A stretch of DNA of 64,000 nt from Arthrobacter sp. zg-Y820 (lineage in GTDB: Bacteria; Actinomycetota; Actinomycetes; Actinomycetales; Micrococcaceae). Location: the NCBI RefSeq assembly GCF_030142155.1, contig NZ_CP126247.1, positions 1,736,001 to 1,800,000 on the forward strand, in the 5' to 3' direction. This document shows positions 8,843 through 19,443 of the stretch, in pieces. The stretch's first letter is position 1. The number at the start of each line of letters is the position of its first letter. The notes beneath the pieces are model-generated. The model was not told the origin of the DNA. It did not search any database and worked only from the letters and a program-made list of their open reading frames with translations. Made by a program: the position numbers and the translations under genes.

Positions 8843-9628
8843 CTACTGCGGTTCCTGGGGGCCGGGGGACACGTTCGACCAGGTGGCGGCAGCCCCGGAG
8901 CCGGGAAAGACGGCTTGCTTCGTGGGGCTGTCCCCGGCCACCCCGTCTGCGACGTAGTAGGTCAACAGGTCAGGGATGTTGGGATCGTAGGGCGCGTACA
9001 GCCCCGGTGCCAGCGCAACAACCTGGCCGTCCACGAGCTTGCCGTCGAACCAGGCAGCGACGCGGTAGTCCAACGACTCGACGTTCACGACCAGGGGATA
9101 GCCCGGGTAGGCGGCGCCGATCCCCTCCACCGCTGACGGGGCGGGCGCCGCGGGCGATGCCGCGCTGCCCGCGCCGGTCTCATAGGACGCGCAACGGGTC
9201 AGGAGCTGTGCGACGGCGCCTGTCCAAGTGGCGACGTTCAGGCTCCAGGGAGAATCGGGGTGTTCGGCCCGCAGCGCGGCGTTCTCCATGGGGGAGGACA
9301 GCTCCTCCAGCAGCGCATCCATGCCCTCCGGGGCGTTCCGAGCTATGCCGGCAATTTCCTCGTTGAGGAGGCTTGCGGTCTCGGCCGTGCCCAGGAAACC
9401 GCTCGTGCCGTCGCCGATTTTAACGAGGTAGATGGCGTCGTAGAGGGGTCCTTTGCCATCGGTCCCGAGGAGCTTGATACAGGTCTGCTCCTCCGCGTTC
9501 AGCGCCACCGGTTCGACGGAAGGCTCGGAAGTTGCCGTGGCAGCTGGCGCACCGCTCTCCGCGGCCTCCGCGCTGCAGCCGGTGACGAGCAGCAGGGCGA
9601 TGGCAGCGCTGGTGACAGCTTTTCTCAT
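8843..9628 (-). CDS. Hypothetical lipoprotein
   Basis: 261 residues with a lipoprotein signal: positively charged start, hydrophobic run, then lipobox VTGC with lipidated Cys18. The mature part begins with an Ala/Ser/Glu-rich linker and is acidic, with several conserved-looking Trp/Tyr residues but no family I can name. The ATG follows GGGGGAAACC. It is probably anchored on the outer face of the membrane. It is convergent with the IclR gene to its left and no partner is evident. Confidence 0.75.
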   Translation of the reverse strand: MRKAVTSAAIALLLVTGCSAEAAESGAPAATATSEPSVEPVALNAEEQTCIKLLGTDGKGPLYDAIYLVKIGDGTSGFLGTAETASLLNEEIAGIARNAPEGMDALLEELSSPMENAALRAEHPDSPWSLNVATWTGAVAQLLTRCASYETGAGSAASPAAPAPSAVEGIGAAYPGYPLVVNVESLDYRVAAWFDGKLVDGQVVALAPGLYAPYDPNIPDLLTYYVADGVAGDSPTKQAVFPGSGAAATWSNVSPGPQEPQ

Positions 9629-9889
9629 GGTTTCCCCCGGAAATCCTAGACAGTAGTCTCACCCTAGCGGTTCCCCCGACCTGCCGAGGCATAAGCGCTC
9701 CGCAGCGATTTAATCCCGTGAGTGCCCCCGGGGCCTCACTTACGGCCGGGAACCGTATTCTTCGTCGGTGACGTGCAAGCGCTGCCGGCCGTTGGGAGGG
9801 TCAGCTCGCATCGGAAACCGCCGGCACTGCCGATGGGTGAGGAAGTGGTGTTGAGTTGATACCAGCCGACAAGACGAAGGAGACCTGCG

Positions 9890-10705
9890 ATGGCCCCGAC
9901 AGAAGCGGCGCGCAGCCAGTACGAGGAACGGTTCCCCGGGAACACTTCCACATTGAAAGACACCGATCCGGAGCTCGTTGATTATTTTGGCAACTTCGCC
10001 TTTGACGAAGTGCTGCGGCACAGCAGGCTGGACGCCCCGACCCGCCTGATGGTGCAGCTGGCAGCGATGATTGCCTGCCAGGCGGTGCAGGAGTACCGGG
10101 TGATGCTGGGAGTGGCGCTGCGGGTGGGGGTGACCCCGGTGCAGGTGAAGGAGCTTGTTTATCAGGCAGTGCCCTATGTGGGGATGGCCAAGGTCTTTGA
10201 CTTCCTCCATGCCACCAATGAGGTTTTGACTGAGCACGGCATTGCCCTGCCGCTGCCCGGACAGTCAGCCACCACGCCGGAGACCCGGCTGGAGGAAGGC
10301 CTCCGGGTACAGAAGGCCGTCATCGGAGCCGACCGGGTGGAGGGGCTCTACGCCGCCGCAGCCGCTGACGAGCTGCACATCCAGGGTTTCCTGTCGGACA
10401 ACTGCTTCGGCGACACCTACACCCGCACCGGCGTCGACCTGCGCACCCGGGAGCTGCTCACCTTCGCGATGCTCGTCTCGCTCGGCGGCTGTGACCCGCA
10501 GGTCAAGGGGCACATAGCCGCGAATGTCCGGGTGGGCAACGACCGGGAACGGTTGATCGACGTCGTCACCCAGCTGCTGCCGTACATCGGCTACCCCCGC
10601 ACGCTCAACGCGCTCGCGGACATCAACGAGATCACCGATCCGCCGGCAAAACCGTCCCAAACGGGTGGGCACCGTGGCGACGGCGGGAGCGCGGGAGTAG
10701 CGTGA
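9890..10705 (+). CDS. Carboxymuconolactone decarboxylase (CMD) family protein
   Basis: 271 residues containing two CMD/AhpD-like helical domains (about 35-110 and 150-245). The CxxC redox pair of AhpD peroxidases is not visible, so this is nearer to the gamma-carboxymuconolactone decarboxylase branch or an uncharacterised double-CMD protein. The ATG follows AAGGAGACCTGCG. The last ~20 residues are a low-complexity Gly/Ser tail. It stands alone upstream of the DinB/MPI gene, with about 75 bp between them, so co-transcription is possible. Substrate unknown. Confidence 0.85.
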   Translation: MAPTEAARSQYEERFPGNTSTLKDTDPELVDYFGNFAFDEVLRHSRLDAPTRLMVQLAAMIACQAVQEYRVMLGVALRVGVTPVQVKELVYQAVPYVGMAKVFDFLHATNEVLTEHGIALPLPGQSATTPETRLEEGLRVQKAVIGADRVEGLYAAAAADELHIQGFLSDNCFGDTYTRTGVDLRTRELLTFAMLVSLGGCDPQVKGHIAANVRVGNDRERLIDVVTQLLPYIGYPRTLNALADINEITDPPAKPSQTGGHRGDGGSAGVA

Positions 10706-10779
10706 GCGTTCGCTGGACGGTTTGTGAGCGGAACGGCTGAGGCAGCTGAAGAGGCAGGCAACTGAAAAGACGTGGGGGC

Positions 10780-11490
10780 ATGGAGGACACGACCGATGTG
10801 AACAGCAGCGACAAGGACCCGCTGTGGGCGCTGATCCACGCCGAGCGGGCAAAACTTGCGGAGGACCTCGCCGGCCTCACCGCCGAACAATGGCGGCACA
10901 GCACGCTGTGCGAGGAATGGAATGTGGAGCAGGTTCTCGCCCACCTCACCGCGGGGGCAAGCCTCAATCAGCGGCGGTGGCTGCAGAGCATGCTGGCCGC
11001 CCGCTTCCGTCCCGACGTCCACAACCAGCGTCGCCTCGTTGAACACCTGGGCAGCACTCCCGCCCAGACGCTCGACCGGTTCCGCGCCGTCATCGGTGCC
11101 ACCACCGCCCCCTCATCCCACACGGCGGCGTACCTGGGGGAAGTTGTGGTCCACGCCCAGGACATCCGCCAGCCGCTGGGGCTGCCGCGGACCCCGTCGG
11201 TGGAAGCGCTGGTTCCGGTGGCTGAGTTTTTTACCGCCCGTGACTTCACCGTTCCCAGCCGGTCCTACTCCGACGGCCTGCAATTGCGGGCCACCGACTG
11301 CCGCTTCACCGCGGGATACGGGCTGTTGGTCAACGGCCCCATCCTCGCCCTCGTCATGAGCATAGCGGGCCGCTCCGCCTACCTGGATCAGCTTGGCGGA
11401 CCCGGTGCATCGACGCTGCGGTCCCGCGTGCAACGCGGCCGCGGCAACAGCGGCCGGGGCGGCAGGAACCTGGCCAAAACCGGCGAGTAG
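10780..11490 (+). CDS. Maleylpyruvate-isomerase-family, mycothiol-dependent (DinB fold) protein
   Basis: 236 residues of the TIGR03083-type family. The N-terminal four-helix bundle carries LCEEWNVEQVLAHL and VVVHAQDIRQPLGLP, the hallmark metal/thiol-site segments. Members isomerise maleylpyruvate or transfer mycothiol, but many are uncharacterised. An ATG at 10780 is used; an in-frame GTG at 10798 with GGAGG 11 nt upstream is an alternative. The last 25 residues are Arg/Gly-rich. A second family member lies at 12718-13371. The two are divergent in sequence, so this is not one of the recent duplications. Confidence 0.8.
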   Translation: MEDTTDVNSSDKDPLWALIHAERAKLAEDLAGLTAEQWRHSTLCEEWNVEQVLAHLTAGASLNQRRWLQSMLAARFRPDVHNQRRLVEHLGSTPAQTLDRFRAVIGATTAPSSHTAAYLGEVVVHAQDIRQPLGLPRTPSVEALVPVAEFFTARDFTVPSRSYSDGLQLRATDCRFTAGYGLLVNGPILALVMSIAGRSAYLDQLGGPGASTLRSRVQRGRGNSGRGGRNLAKTGE

Positions 11491-11546
11491 CGGCTCCCGG
11501 CGCGGAGCCTAGGCCCGCCGGGTGGCCTGAACGAGAAGGTGGCCGC

Positions 11547-12266
11547 TTGGCACAGGAACCCAAGGACCGGCAGCCGGAACCGGCCGCACGCCGACCGCGG
11601 CTGAACCGGGAAGCCGTACTCTGCGCCGGCGTCGAACTGGCCGACCAGGTGGGCATCGAGGGTTTCACCATGCGCACCCTCTCCCAGGAGCTCGGCGTGG
11701 TGCCCATGGCGCTGTACAAGCACGTGGCAAATAAGCAGGAACTGCTCGAGGGCATGGTGGATCTCGTCTGGAACGAGGTCACGGAACCGGACAGCGGACA
11801 CGGCTGGAAGCAGGCCATGCATGATCGGGCCGCCTCGCTCCGGGCCGCACTGGTCCGGCACCGCTGGGCGGTGGGGCGGATGGAGGCCGCAGGACGCCCG
11901 GGCCCGGAGAGCCTGCGACAGCACAATGCGATGCTGGGATGCCTGCGGCAGAGCGGGTTTTCGTTCCGCACCACCGTCCACGTGATGAGCTTGCTGGACG
12001 CCTACGTGTACGGCTGCGCCCTGCAGCAGAAAACACTCTCCTTCGAGACGCCGGAGGAGTCTGCGGAGGCGGCGGCCGCTACCCGCGACGCTGAATCCGC
12101 AGAGACAGCGGCCAGGTATCCGTACCTGCTCGAAGTAGTGGGCGAGCTGGCGAAGCACGGCTATGACTACGACGCCGAATTCACCGTCGGGCTCGACGTC
12201 CTGCTGGACGGCATTGACACTCTGCGGGGTTCCTGGCACAGCGGCGGCGCGACGCCAAACGGTTAA
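11547..12266 (+). CDS. TetR/AcrR-family regulator (paralog 1)
   Basis: 239 residues. The TetR DNA-binding domain spans ~15-65 (VGIEGFTMRTLSQELGVVPM, then ALYKHVANKQELLEGMVD). The C-terminal ligand domain is of the TetR_C type. The start is TTG: GAGAAGG lies 8 nt upstream, and the paralog at 24503 has a TTG at the same place behind the same ribosome-site sequence. The two proteins are nearly identical over most of their length, so they come from a recent duplication. No GTACAC-type operators like those before the second copy are seen here, so this copy may act on distant sites. Confidence 0.9.
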   Translation: MAQEPKDRQPEPAARRPRLNREAVLCAGVELADQVGIEGFTMRTLSQELGVVPMALYKHVANKQELLEGMVDLVWNEVTEPDSGHGWKQAMHDRAASLRAALVRHRWAVGRMEAAGRPGPESLRQHNAMLGCLRQSGFSFRTTVHVMSLLDAYVYGCALQQKTLSFETPEESAEAAAATRDAESAETAARYPYLLEVVGELAKHGYDYDAEFTVGLDVLLDGIDTLRGSWHSGGATPNG

Positions 12267-12301
12267 GCCGGGCCGTATTACGGCGCCGGGGGAGGGCAGA
12301 A

Positions 12302-12415
12302 ATGCGTGCATGGAGGGAAACGCGGAGGCTGGGCGGCGGTGCCATTGCCGCAGCTAAGGCGCGCTCGGATGCGGCTGTGAGGCGGCGGGCCCGGCGCATT
12401 CAGGCGTCGTGGTGA
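12302..12415 (+). CDS. Possible small basic protein (37 aa)
   Basis: A short open frame of 37 codons starts at ATG with GGAGGG CAGAA immediately upstream, a well-spaced ribosome site. The product would be strongly basic (about 11 Arg, 1 Lys) with Ala-rich stretches, resembling a small nucleic-acid-binding or membrane-active helix. It lies 35 bp downstream of the TetR gene and could be in its transcript. No homology recognised, so it could be chance in GC-rich DNA. Confidence 0.3.
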   Translation: MRAWRETRRLGGGAIAAAKARSDAAVRRRARRIQASW

Positions 12416-12434
12416 AGCTGCCGTCCCGGGCAGC

Positions 12435-12668
12435 CTAGGCGCCGGATTCCGGAGACGGATCGGGGTTTGTCCAGCCTCCGCGGTGCGTCATCGACGGTTC
12501 AACCGGCTCCGGCGCCCGCCACACGACAATTAACACGGTGGCTATCGGTCCCAGCAGCACTGAAAGCAGGAACCAATTCCAGCGGGAACGGTTCTTTTGC
12601 TCAGCGAGACCGGCATTAATTATGGCAACGGTAAAGCAGAACCAGCCTAAATCAACATAGGTATCCAT
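12435..12668 (-). CDS. Small two-span membrane protein
   Basis: 77 residues starting at ATG 12668 (GGTGGGCC just upstream; a TTG four codons earlier is an alternative). There are two hydrophobic spans at ~5-22 and ~32-50, then a polar Pro/Ser-rich tail. The pattern (first helix, Lys/Arg-rich turn with NRSRWNWF, second helix, WRAPEP) is like small actinobacterial membrane proteins of unknown function. It is convergent with the TetR unit. No role can be assigned. Confidence 0.6.
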   Translation of the reverse strand: MDTYVDLGWFCFTVAIINAGLAEQKNRSRWNWFLLSVLLGPIATVLIVVWRAPEPVEPSMTHRGGWTNPDPSPESGA

Positions 12669-12717
12669 TGGCCCACCCAACCACAGTTGAGAGGGGACTG
12701 CCGATTCGCGGGTCCGC

Positions 12718-13371
12718 TCATTGAAACGTTTGTTTTAGCTTTTGTACGAATTTTGCGGCACCTTCACCTGAGAAATCTTCGTGATTGACGGGGCGACCCG
12801 AGATGGCCATGAGGAGTGCCAGCGAGTTTCCTCTGACCACCGGTCCAGAACCGTGCTCAAACCCTGTGTCGGAAGCTTGCAGACAAAATCCAGCTGCGCG
12901 TTCCTTGCCGCCGCCCATAAAGACACCGGTTCCAAGCTGATAACGCAAGGCCGAATCGACTGCCTCACTGGGATACGAATGCACGAACCCCAGGGGACGC
13001 CGAATGTCCTCACCATGCACGATCGCCTCGACGAGCCGAGTTGCCAGAGCAGCGGGCGGCGTCTTGGTTGCTTCGCGTACGCGGCGGAACTCAGCCAGGG
13101 TGGCTTCCGGGGTCGCAGCGCGTTCCCTGATGATGCCGTTCGCGTTTTCTTTGTCGAAATCGAACTTCACGGTGATCATCCGCCGGAGAAAACTAAGACG
13201 AGTTGTCTTCGCGGAATCCACGAGATGAGCTACGACATCGTGAATGTCCCAGCCGGGGCAGAGCGAGGGTTGGGTCCATTGCTCCGGGGTCAGCGACTCA
13301 AGTTCCCTGATGAGCATTTGGCGTTCCTTGTGAACGGCTCGCCACACTGCGGACGAAGATCGGGAAGGCAT
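12718..13371 (-). CDS. Maleylpyruvate-isomerase-family, mycothiol-dependent (DinB fold) protein
   Basis: 217 residues. The family hallmarks are LCPGWDIHDVVAHLVDSA near residue 40 and EAIVHGEDIRRPLGF near residue 115. It is slightly shorter than the homolog at 10780 and diverged from it. Base composition is somewhat lower in GC than the neighbours. Such proteins use mycothiol or a metal at the DinB site, but the substrate is unknown. It is monocistronic: convergence with the small membrane gene cannot occur (same strand), but about 40 bp and its own start precede it. Confidence 0.75.
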   Translation of the reverse strand: MPSRSSSAVWRAVHKERQMLIRELESLTPEQWTQPSLCPGWDIHDVVAHLVDSAKTTRLSFLRRMITVKFDFDKENANGIIRERAATPEATLAEFRRVREATKTPPAALATRLVEAIVHGEDIRRPLGFVHSYPSEAVDSALRYQLGTGVFMGGGKERAAGFCLQASDTGFEHGSGPVVRGNSLALLMAISGRPVNHEDFSGEGAAKFVQKLKQTFQ

Positions 13372-13390
13372 GGAGCAATATAACCACGTT

Positions 13391-13435
13391 CGACGGCGGG
13401 CCCCCGCTCTATGCGGAGGGCCCGCCGTCGTTTCT
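13391..13435. terminator. Hairpin H1 of a repeated family
   Basis: Arms CGACGGCGGGCC and GGCCCGCCGTCG enclose a loop with CCCGC/GCGG. It lies just past the 3' end of OYE copy 1 and is followed on the plus strand by TTTCTTT. It shares a design with hairpins at 21090, 30044, 47281, 48676 and 49938. Confidence 0.65.
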
Positions 13436-13440
13436 TTCGA

Positions 13441-14520
13441 CTAGGAGACCGGAGCAAGTTCCGGGTAATCCGTGTAGCCGGCGGCGCCGTCGGTGTAGAC
13501 GGTGCTCTGGTCAATCTCATTCAGCGGGTGGTCCTCCTGCCAGCGGCGGGCCAGGTCCGGGTTGGCGATCACTGGACGGCCGACGACGGCGGCGTCGGCC
13601 AGGTCCTCCTCGAGCACCATGATGGCGTCCTCGCGGCTGGTGACCGTGCCGAAGCCGGTGTTCATCAACACCGGTCCGCCGAAGCGGCGGCGCAGGCCCT
13701 GGACCAGCTCGTCGGCCGGATCCGCGTGCAGGATGGACAGGTACGCCGGCTTCAAATCGGCGATGCCGTCCACCAGGGCGGTGTAGGTGGCGGTCACGTC
13801 CTCACGGTCGGTTTCCAGCACGCCCTGGATGTTGTGTTCCGGGGAGATGCGGATGCCGGTGTGCTCGGCGCCGACGGCCTCGGCCACGGCACGGACGGCC
13901 TCGATGACCAGCCGGGCCCGGTTCGCCGGCGATCCGCCGTAGTTGTCGGTGCGGGTGTTGGAGACGGGGGAGAGGAATTCCTGAAGCAGGTATCCGTTGG
14001 CGCCGTGCAGCTCGACGCCGTCGAACCCTGCCTTCATCGCGTTCCGGGCGGCGGCGACGAAGTCCTGCACGATGCCGGGGAGTTCGGCTTCGGTGAGGGC
14101 GTGCGGCACGGGGTAGGGCTGCTTGCCGGCGTAGGTGTGGGCCATGCCTTCGAGCGCGATGGCGCTGGGGGCCACCGGCCGGCGTCCGCCGTTGATGTTT
14201 TCGTGGGCGACGCGGCCCGAGTGCATCAGCTGGGCGACGATGCGGCCGCCGGCTCCGTGGACGGCGTCGGTGACGCGCTTCCAGCCGGTGACGTGGTCCT
14301 CGGTGACCAGGCCGGGCATCAGGGCGTTGCCCTGGCCGGTGAAGGAGGGGTAGATGCCGTCGCTGATGATCAGGCCCATGGAGGCGCGCTGGCGGTAGTG
14401 CTCGACCATGATGTCGGTGGGCACGCCGTCGCGGTCGGCGCGGACACGGGACATCGGTGCCATGACGAGGCGGTTGGGCAGTTCCATGGCGCCGACGGTC
14501 AGCGGGGTAAAGAGTTTCAC
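13441..14520 (-). CDS. Alkene reductase, Old Yellow Enzyme family (copy 1)
   Basis: 359-residue FMN-dependent ene-reductase of the NemA / N-ethylmaleimide-reductase type, reducing activated C=C bonds with NADPH. It is a TIM barrel beginning KLFTPLTVGAMELPNR. The FMN/substrate region has AQLMHSGR, the ELHGANGYLLQEFLSP segment carries the active-site residues, and NTGFG and the C-terminal FMN-phosphate loop are present. The start is GTG. A second copy at 30094-31173 differs at only about 13 residues, and a stretch of some 640 bp is almost mismatch-free between them. Upstream lies the 3' remnant of an aldo/keto reductase, whereas copy 2 still has that neighbour intact. Confidence 0.93.
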   Translation of the reverse strand: MKLFTPLTVGAMELPNRLVMAPMSRVRADRDGVPTDIMVEHYRQRASMGLIISDGIYPSFTGQGNALMPGLVTEDHVTGWKRVTDAVHGAGGRIVAQLMHSGRVAHENINGGRRPVAPSAIALEGMAHTYAGKQPYPVPHALTEAELPGIVQDFVAAARNAMKAGFDGVELHGANGYLLQEFLSPVSNTRTDNYGGSPANRARLVIEAVRAVAEAVGAEHTGIRISPEHNIQGVLETDREDVTATYTALVDGIADLKPAYLSILHADPADELVQGLRRRFGGPVLMNTGFGTVTSREDAIMVLEEDLADAAVVGRPVIANPDLARRWQEDHPLNEIDQSTVYTDGAAGYTDYPELAPVS

Positions 14521-14655
14521 AAAAGGTCTTTCTCTCGGTTGCAGTCGGACCAAAGTAGTCCTGGGCCGGAGTTTGTATACCCATCGCAACCGGGAGAAAG
14601 ACTGTTCCTATTCCGCTTATTCCGCGAAGCGTGCGACGTCACATCCGCTGCCGTG

Positions 14656-14709
14656 CTACTTCCCGCTAAACACCGGGAATCGGCTGGAGGTGCCGTAGTC
14701 GGTGATTGA
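14656..14709 (-). pseudogene. 3' remnant of an aldo/keto reductase
   Basis: Only the last ~17 codons remain (ITDYGTSSRFPVFSGK then TAG). They match the C-terminus of the intact reductase at 31649-32506. The order reductase-then-OYE on the minus strand is the same at both loci, so the whole pair was probably duplicated and most of this reductase later deleted. The native stop after FSGK seen here suggests the C-terminus of the other copy has been altered. Confidence 0.7.
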
Positions 14710-14750
14710 TCACTGAGGCGCAGCCTGAGCGCGCCGAACTGAGGAGCAGC

Positions 14751-14995
14751 ATGCCCACGATCGCCGAGAACATTGTCCACAACCTCGCCGCCAATGGGAT
14801 CCAGCGGATCTGGGGAGTTCCCGGCGACTCCCTGAACGCGGTGACCGAGGCAATCCGCCGGGAGAAGGGCATCGATTGGATGCTGACCCGGCATGAGGAG
14901 GAGGCCGCGTTCGCTGCCGCGGGGGAGGCGGCGCTGACGGGCGAGCTCGCGGTGTGCGCGGGCAGCTGCGGCCCCGGCAACATGCAGGTGGCGGC
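14751..14995 (+). pseudogene. 5' remnant of a pyruvate oxidase/dehydrogenase (PoxB-like) gene
   Basis: An intact start region (GAGGAGCAGC then ATG) encodes about 80 residues of a thiamine-diphosphate enzyme N-terminal domain: NGIQRIWGVPGDSLNAV, then RHEEEAAFAA, GELAVCAGSCGPGN. At GPGNMQ the homology stops and the sequence becomes the antisense of a histidine-phosphatase fragment. Full PoxB proteins are about 570 residues, so this is a truncated relic, although its translation signals look usable. Confidence 0.75.
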
Positions 14996-15000
14996 CGCCT

Positions 15001-15106
15001 GGTCGCGGCCCACTTGGTCGAGTTCGATGCCGGGGGTCCGGCCGGCCAGCAGCCCGGAGGCGTTCGCTGTGGTGCGCCCGTGCCGCACGAGGATTACTGT
15101 TGCCAT
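15001..15106 (-). pseudogene. 5' remnant of a histidine phosphatase gene (left direct repeat)
   Basis: It starts with ATG behind GGAGG and encodes ATVILVRHGRTTANASG, LLAGRTPGIELDQVGRD. This includes the RHG catalytic signature of the phosphoglycerate-mutase-like family, then breaks off after ~38 codons into the PoxB remnant. Bases 15001-15101 are repeated in the same orientation at 20387-20487 with about 10 mismatches and no gaps. Confidence 0.75.
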
Positions 15107-15157
15107 TCCTCCAGCCTAGCCGCGGGGTCCGACGGCGCGGCGGACGGGGCCTGGTAG

Positions 15158-17267
<2,110 letters not shown>

Positions 17268-17333
17268 TACAGCGTTAGTTCCCCGCGCCAGAGCGACAGG
17301 CGCAGGGCAGCAATCCTGATAAGGAGCAGTGTT

Positions 17334-17495
17334 ATGACTGACCGTATGAAAGCAGTTGTGCTCGCCCGCTTCGGTGGAGCCGGTGGTCTCGAACTGCGAT
17401 CCATCCCCGTGCCGACGATGGAGCGCCGCCGGGTGCGCTGCCACCCAAACGAACCCACGTGGCTCCTGGCTTCGCCGGGTGAACAACGCAGCTGA
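17334..17495 (+). pseudogene. 5' remnant of a zinc-binding quinone/alcohol dehydrogenase
   Basis: An ATG with AAGGAGCAGTGTT upstream encodes MKAVVLARFGGAGGLELRSIPVP, the standard start of NADPH:quinone-reductase-like MDR enzymes. After ~30 codons the frame runs into unrelated sequence and stops at 53 codons. Most of the gene is deleted. It is located between the protease and CMD genes in the island. Confidence 0.6.
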
Positions 17496-17505
17496 GGAGC
17501 TCACG

Positions 17506-17995
17506 ATGCACGCTTTTCCGTTCTTGGACAAGTCCTCGCCTGAGGCTTGGGGCCCAGCTTGGGGCGGTCAGGGAGGTCGTCGCGACGACCGCACGGGAGA
17601 ACGAGGTGCCCCTGGGCGTTGTGGAGCAGATGAATCTCAGGATTTCCCAGCTCAACGGCTGTGCGTTCTGCGTCCACGTCCACCACCGGCGGGCTCTCCG
17701 GGCCGGTGTGCCCGCGGAGCAGCTTGCACAGCTCCCGGTGTGGAGGGAAACGCCCCGGTTTAATGCTGTGGAGCGGGCGGCCCTGCTGGTCGGGGAGACG
17801 ATCACGCTTCTGCCCGAGCCATCGATCAGGGATCGCGATCTCCTCGCTGCACTTGCCGTGCTGAGTGAAGGCGCCTTCGCGGCAATCGAGTGGTCAGCGA
17901 TCCTCATAAACACCTACAACCGTCTCTCCATCGCCTCCCACCACCCCGTGCCCGGGGCGAAGCGCCCCCTCAGCCACCAACAGGAGCAACCATGA
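17506..17995 (+). pseudogene. CMD/AhpD-like protein with a frameshift near its start
   Basis: Reading from ATG 17506 (GAGGAG upstream) gives MHAFPFLDKSSPEAW. The family sequence then continues in the next frame (AQLGAVREVVATTARENEVP, NLRISQLNGCAFCVHVHHRRAL) to the stop at 17995. The shift falls at the G-run at 17548-17552. The CAFCxxxH redox motif of AhpD-type proteins is intact. An internal GTG at 17606 could give a shortened product. Either a real one-base change or a sequencing error at the homopolymer would explain it. The stop overlaps the pirin start (ATGA). Confidence 0.7.
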
Positions 17996-19029
17996 CCCAC
18001 GACGCTCTGAACTCCCTGGGACACCGCACCGTCCCCGGCCCTCCCCCCGATCTCGGAGAGCGCCTCACCCCGCGGAACGTGCCGTTGGGCGGGCCGCGGG
18101 CCATGACCGTGCGCCGCACCCTGCCGCAGCGGACCCGGTCCCTCATCGGTCCGTGGTGTTTCGTCGACCACTTCGGTCCCGACGACGTCTCCGCCAACGG
18201 CGGCATGGCCGTGCCCCGCCACCCCCACACCGGTCTCGCGACCGTGACCCTTCTGTTCTCCGGGCAGGTCCTGCACCGCGACTCGACCGGGTTCACCAAC
18301 ACTGTGCGCCCTGGGGAGGTGAATCTCATGATCGCGGGCCGGGGCATCTCCCACTCCGAGTTCTCCACCCCGGACACCACCCGCCTGCACGGGATCCAGC
18401 TCTGGTATGCCCTGCCGGACGACCTCCGCCACGGGCCACCGGAAGCCCAGCATCATGTCCCCACGCCGGAGATCAGGCCCGGGGGTACCGTGCGCACATA
18501 TGTCGGGCGCATCGCAGGCGCCTGCTCACCGATCGACACCCGGACGCCGGCTCACGCCGCCGAAGCCCTCATCAACCCCGGTGAAAGCCTCGACCTGCCG
18601 CTGGACCCGAACTGCGAGCACGGACTACTTCTCGATACCGGTTCGGTCTCCCTCACAGCGTGGGAAGCAGACGGTGTCGAGGCCTCTGCGCGAACCGCAC
18701 TGTCGCCCGGCGCGCTGCACTATCTCCCCGCCGGGCTGCCTGGCGTGCGCGTGCACGCCAGGCCCGGACCAGGCGTCCGCGTCGTGATCGTGGGTGGCCC
18801 ACCCTTCGACGAGGACATCGTCCTGTGGTGGAACTTCGTGGCCCGCAGCCACGCCGAGATCGTCGCCTACCGCACCCAATGGCAGCGCGAAATCGGCGCC
18901 GAGCCGGGTCCTGCACCGGGACCGGTGCGCTTCGGCCCATACCCCTCCGAGCCTTCGGGTGCGCTGCCCGCACCTGAACTACCCAATGCCCAGATCAGAC
19001 CCCGTACACGAGCGAGAGGACAGCAATGA
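17992..19029 (+). CDS. Pirin family protein
   Basis: 345-residue bicupin. The N-terminal pirin motif RHPHTGLATVT carries the metal-binding histidines, with a further His/Glu in GRGISHSEFS. A C-terminal cupin holds GGPPFDEDIVLWWNFV. Pirins bind Fe(II) and act as quercetinase-type dioxygenases or redox co-regulators. ATG 17992, with AGGAGCAACC upstream, overlaps the stop of the CMD gene; its own stop overlaps the next gene by 4 bp. It is the centre of a tightly packed operon. Confidence 0.9.
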   Translation: MTHDALNSLGHRTVPGPPPDLGERLTPRNVPLGGPRAMTVRRTLPQRTRSLIGPWCFVDHFGPDDVSANGGMAVPRHPHTGLATVTLLFSGQVLHRDSTGFTNTVRPGEVNLMIAGRGISHSEFSTPDTTRLHGIQLWYALPDDLRHGPPEAQHHVPTPEIRPGGTVRTYVGRIAGACSPIDTRTPAHAAEALINPGESLDLPLDPNCEHGLLLDTGSVSLTAWEADGVEASARTALSPGALHYLPAGLPGVRVHARPGPGVRVVIVGGPPFDEDIVLWWNFVARSHAEIVAYRTQWQREIGAEPGPAPGPVRFGPYPSEPSGALPAPELPNAQIRPRTRARGQQ

Positions 19030-19430
19030 CAACCGAAAGTGAACGCAGCACGACTCAGACCCAGCCCGTCGAGGTGCGCAACAACTCTGAAGAGAGCCGT
19101 TTCGACATTCTGGTAGGGGGCGTCTCCGCGGGGTTCTCGATGTATACCCACCATGACGAGGGTCCATCGCGGCAGCGCATCTTCTACCACACCGTGATCG
19201 ACGGGCAGTTCGACGGGCGGGGCCTGGCCAGCGTCCTCACCCGCACTGCCCTGAGAACCAGCGTCCAGGAGGGGTATCGCCTGGTGGCGGTCTGCCCCTA
19301 CGTTGCGAGATGGCTCACGACGCATCGGGACGTCGACGACGCCGTCGACAGGGTCCGCCCAGCCCATCTCGCGGCAGTGCGACGGGCCGCGCAAGGGCCG
19401 GCTGATCGATCAAGTACATACCGCCCCTAG
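19026..19430 (+). CDS. Small GNAT-like N-acetyltransferase (YjdJ/NATD1 type)
   Basis: 134 residues. The compact acetyl-CoA-binding domain is seen as FDILVGGVSAGFSMY, then IFYHTVIDGQFDGRGLASVLTRTAL and GYRLVAVCPYVARWL. This is the standard pattern of minimal GNATs without a known acceptor. It is coupled to pirin by an ATGA overlap. The C-terminal 35 residues are a polar extension. Function beyond the fold cannot be inferred. Confidence 0.8.
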   Translation: MTTESERSTTQTQPVEVRNNSEESRFDILVGGVSAGFSMYTHHDEGPSRQRIFYHTVIDGQFDGRGLASVLTRTALRTSVQEGYRLVAVCPYVARWLTTHRDVDDAVDRVRPAHLAAVRRAAQGPADRSSTYRP

Positions 19431-19443
19431 AGAGGTTAGTGTC

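Noticed and set aside
13411..14709. 432-codon plus-strand frame opposite OYE copy 1 (and its twin opposite copy 2)
   Set aside because: Its conservation between the two loci is fully explained by the duplicated OYE gene on the other strand.
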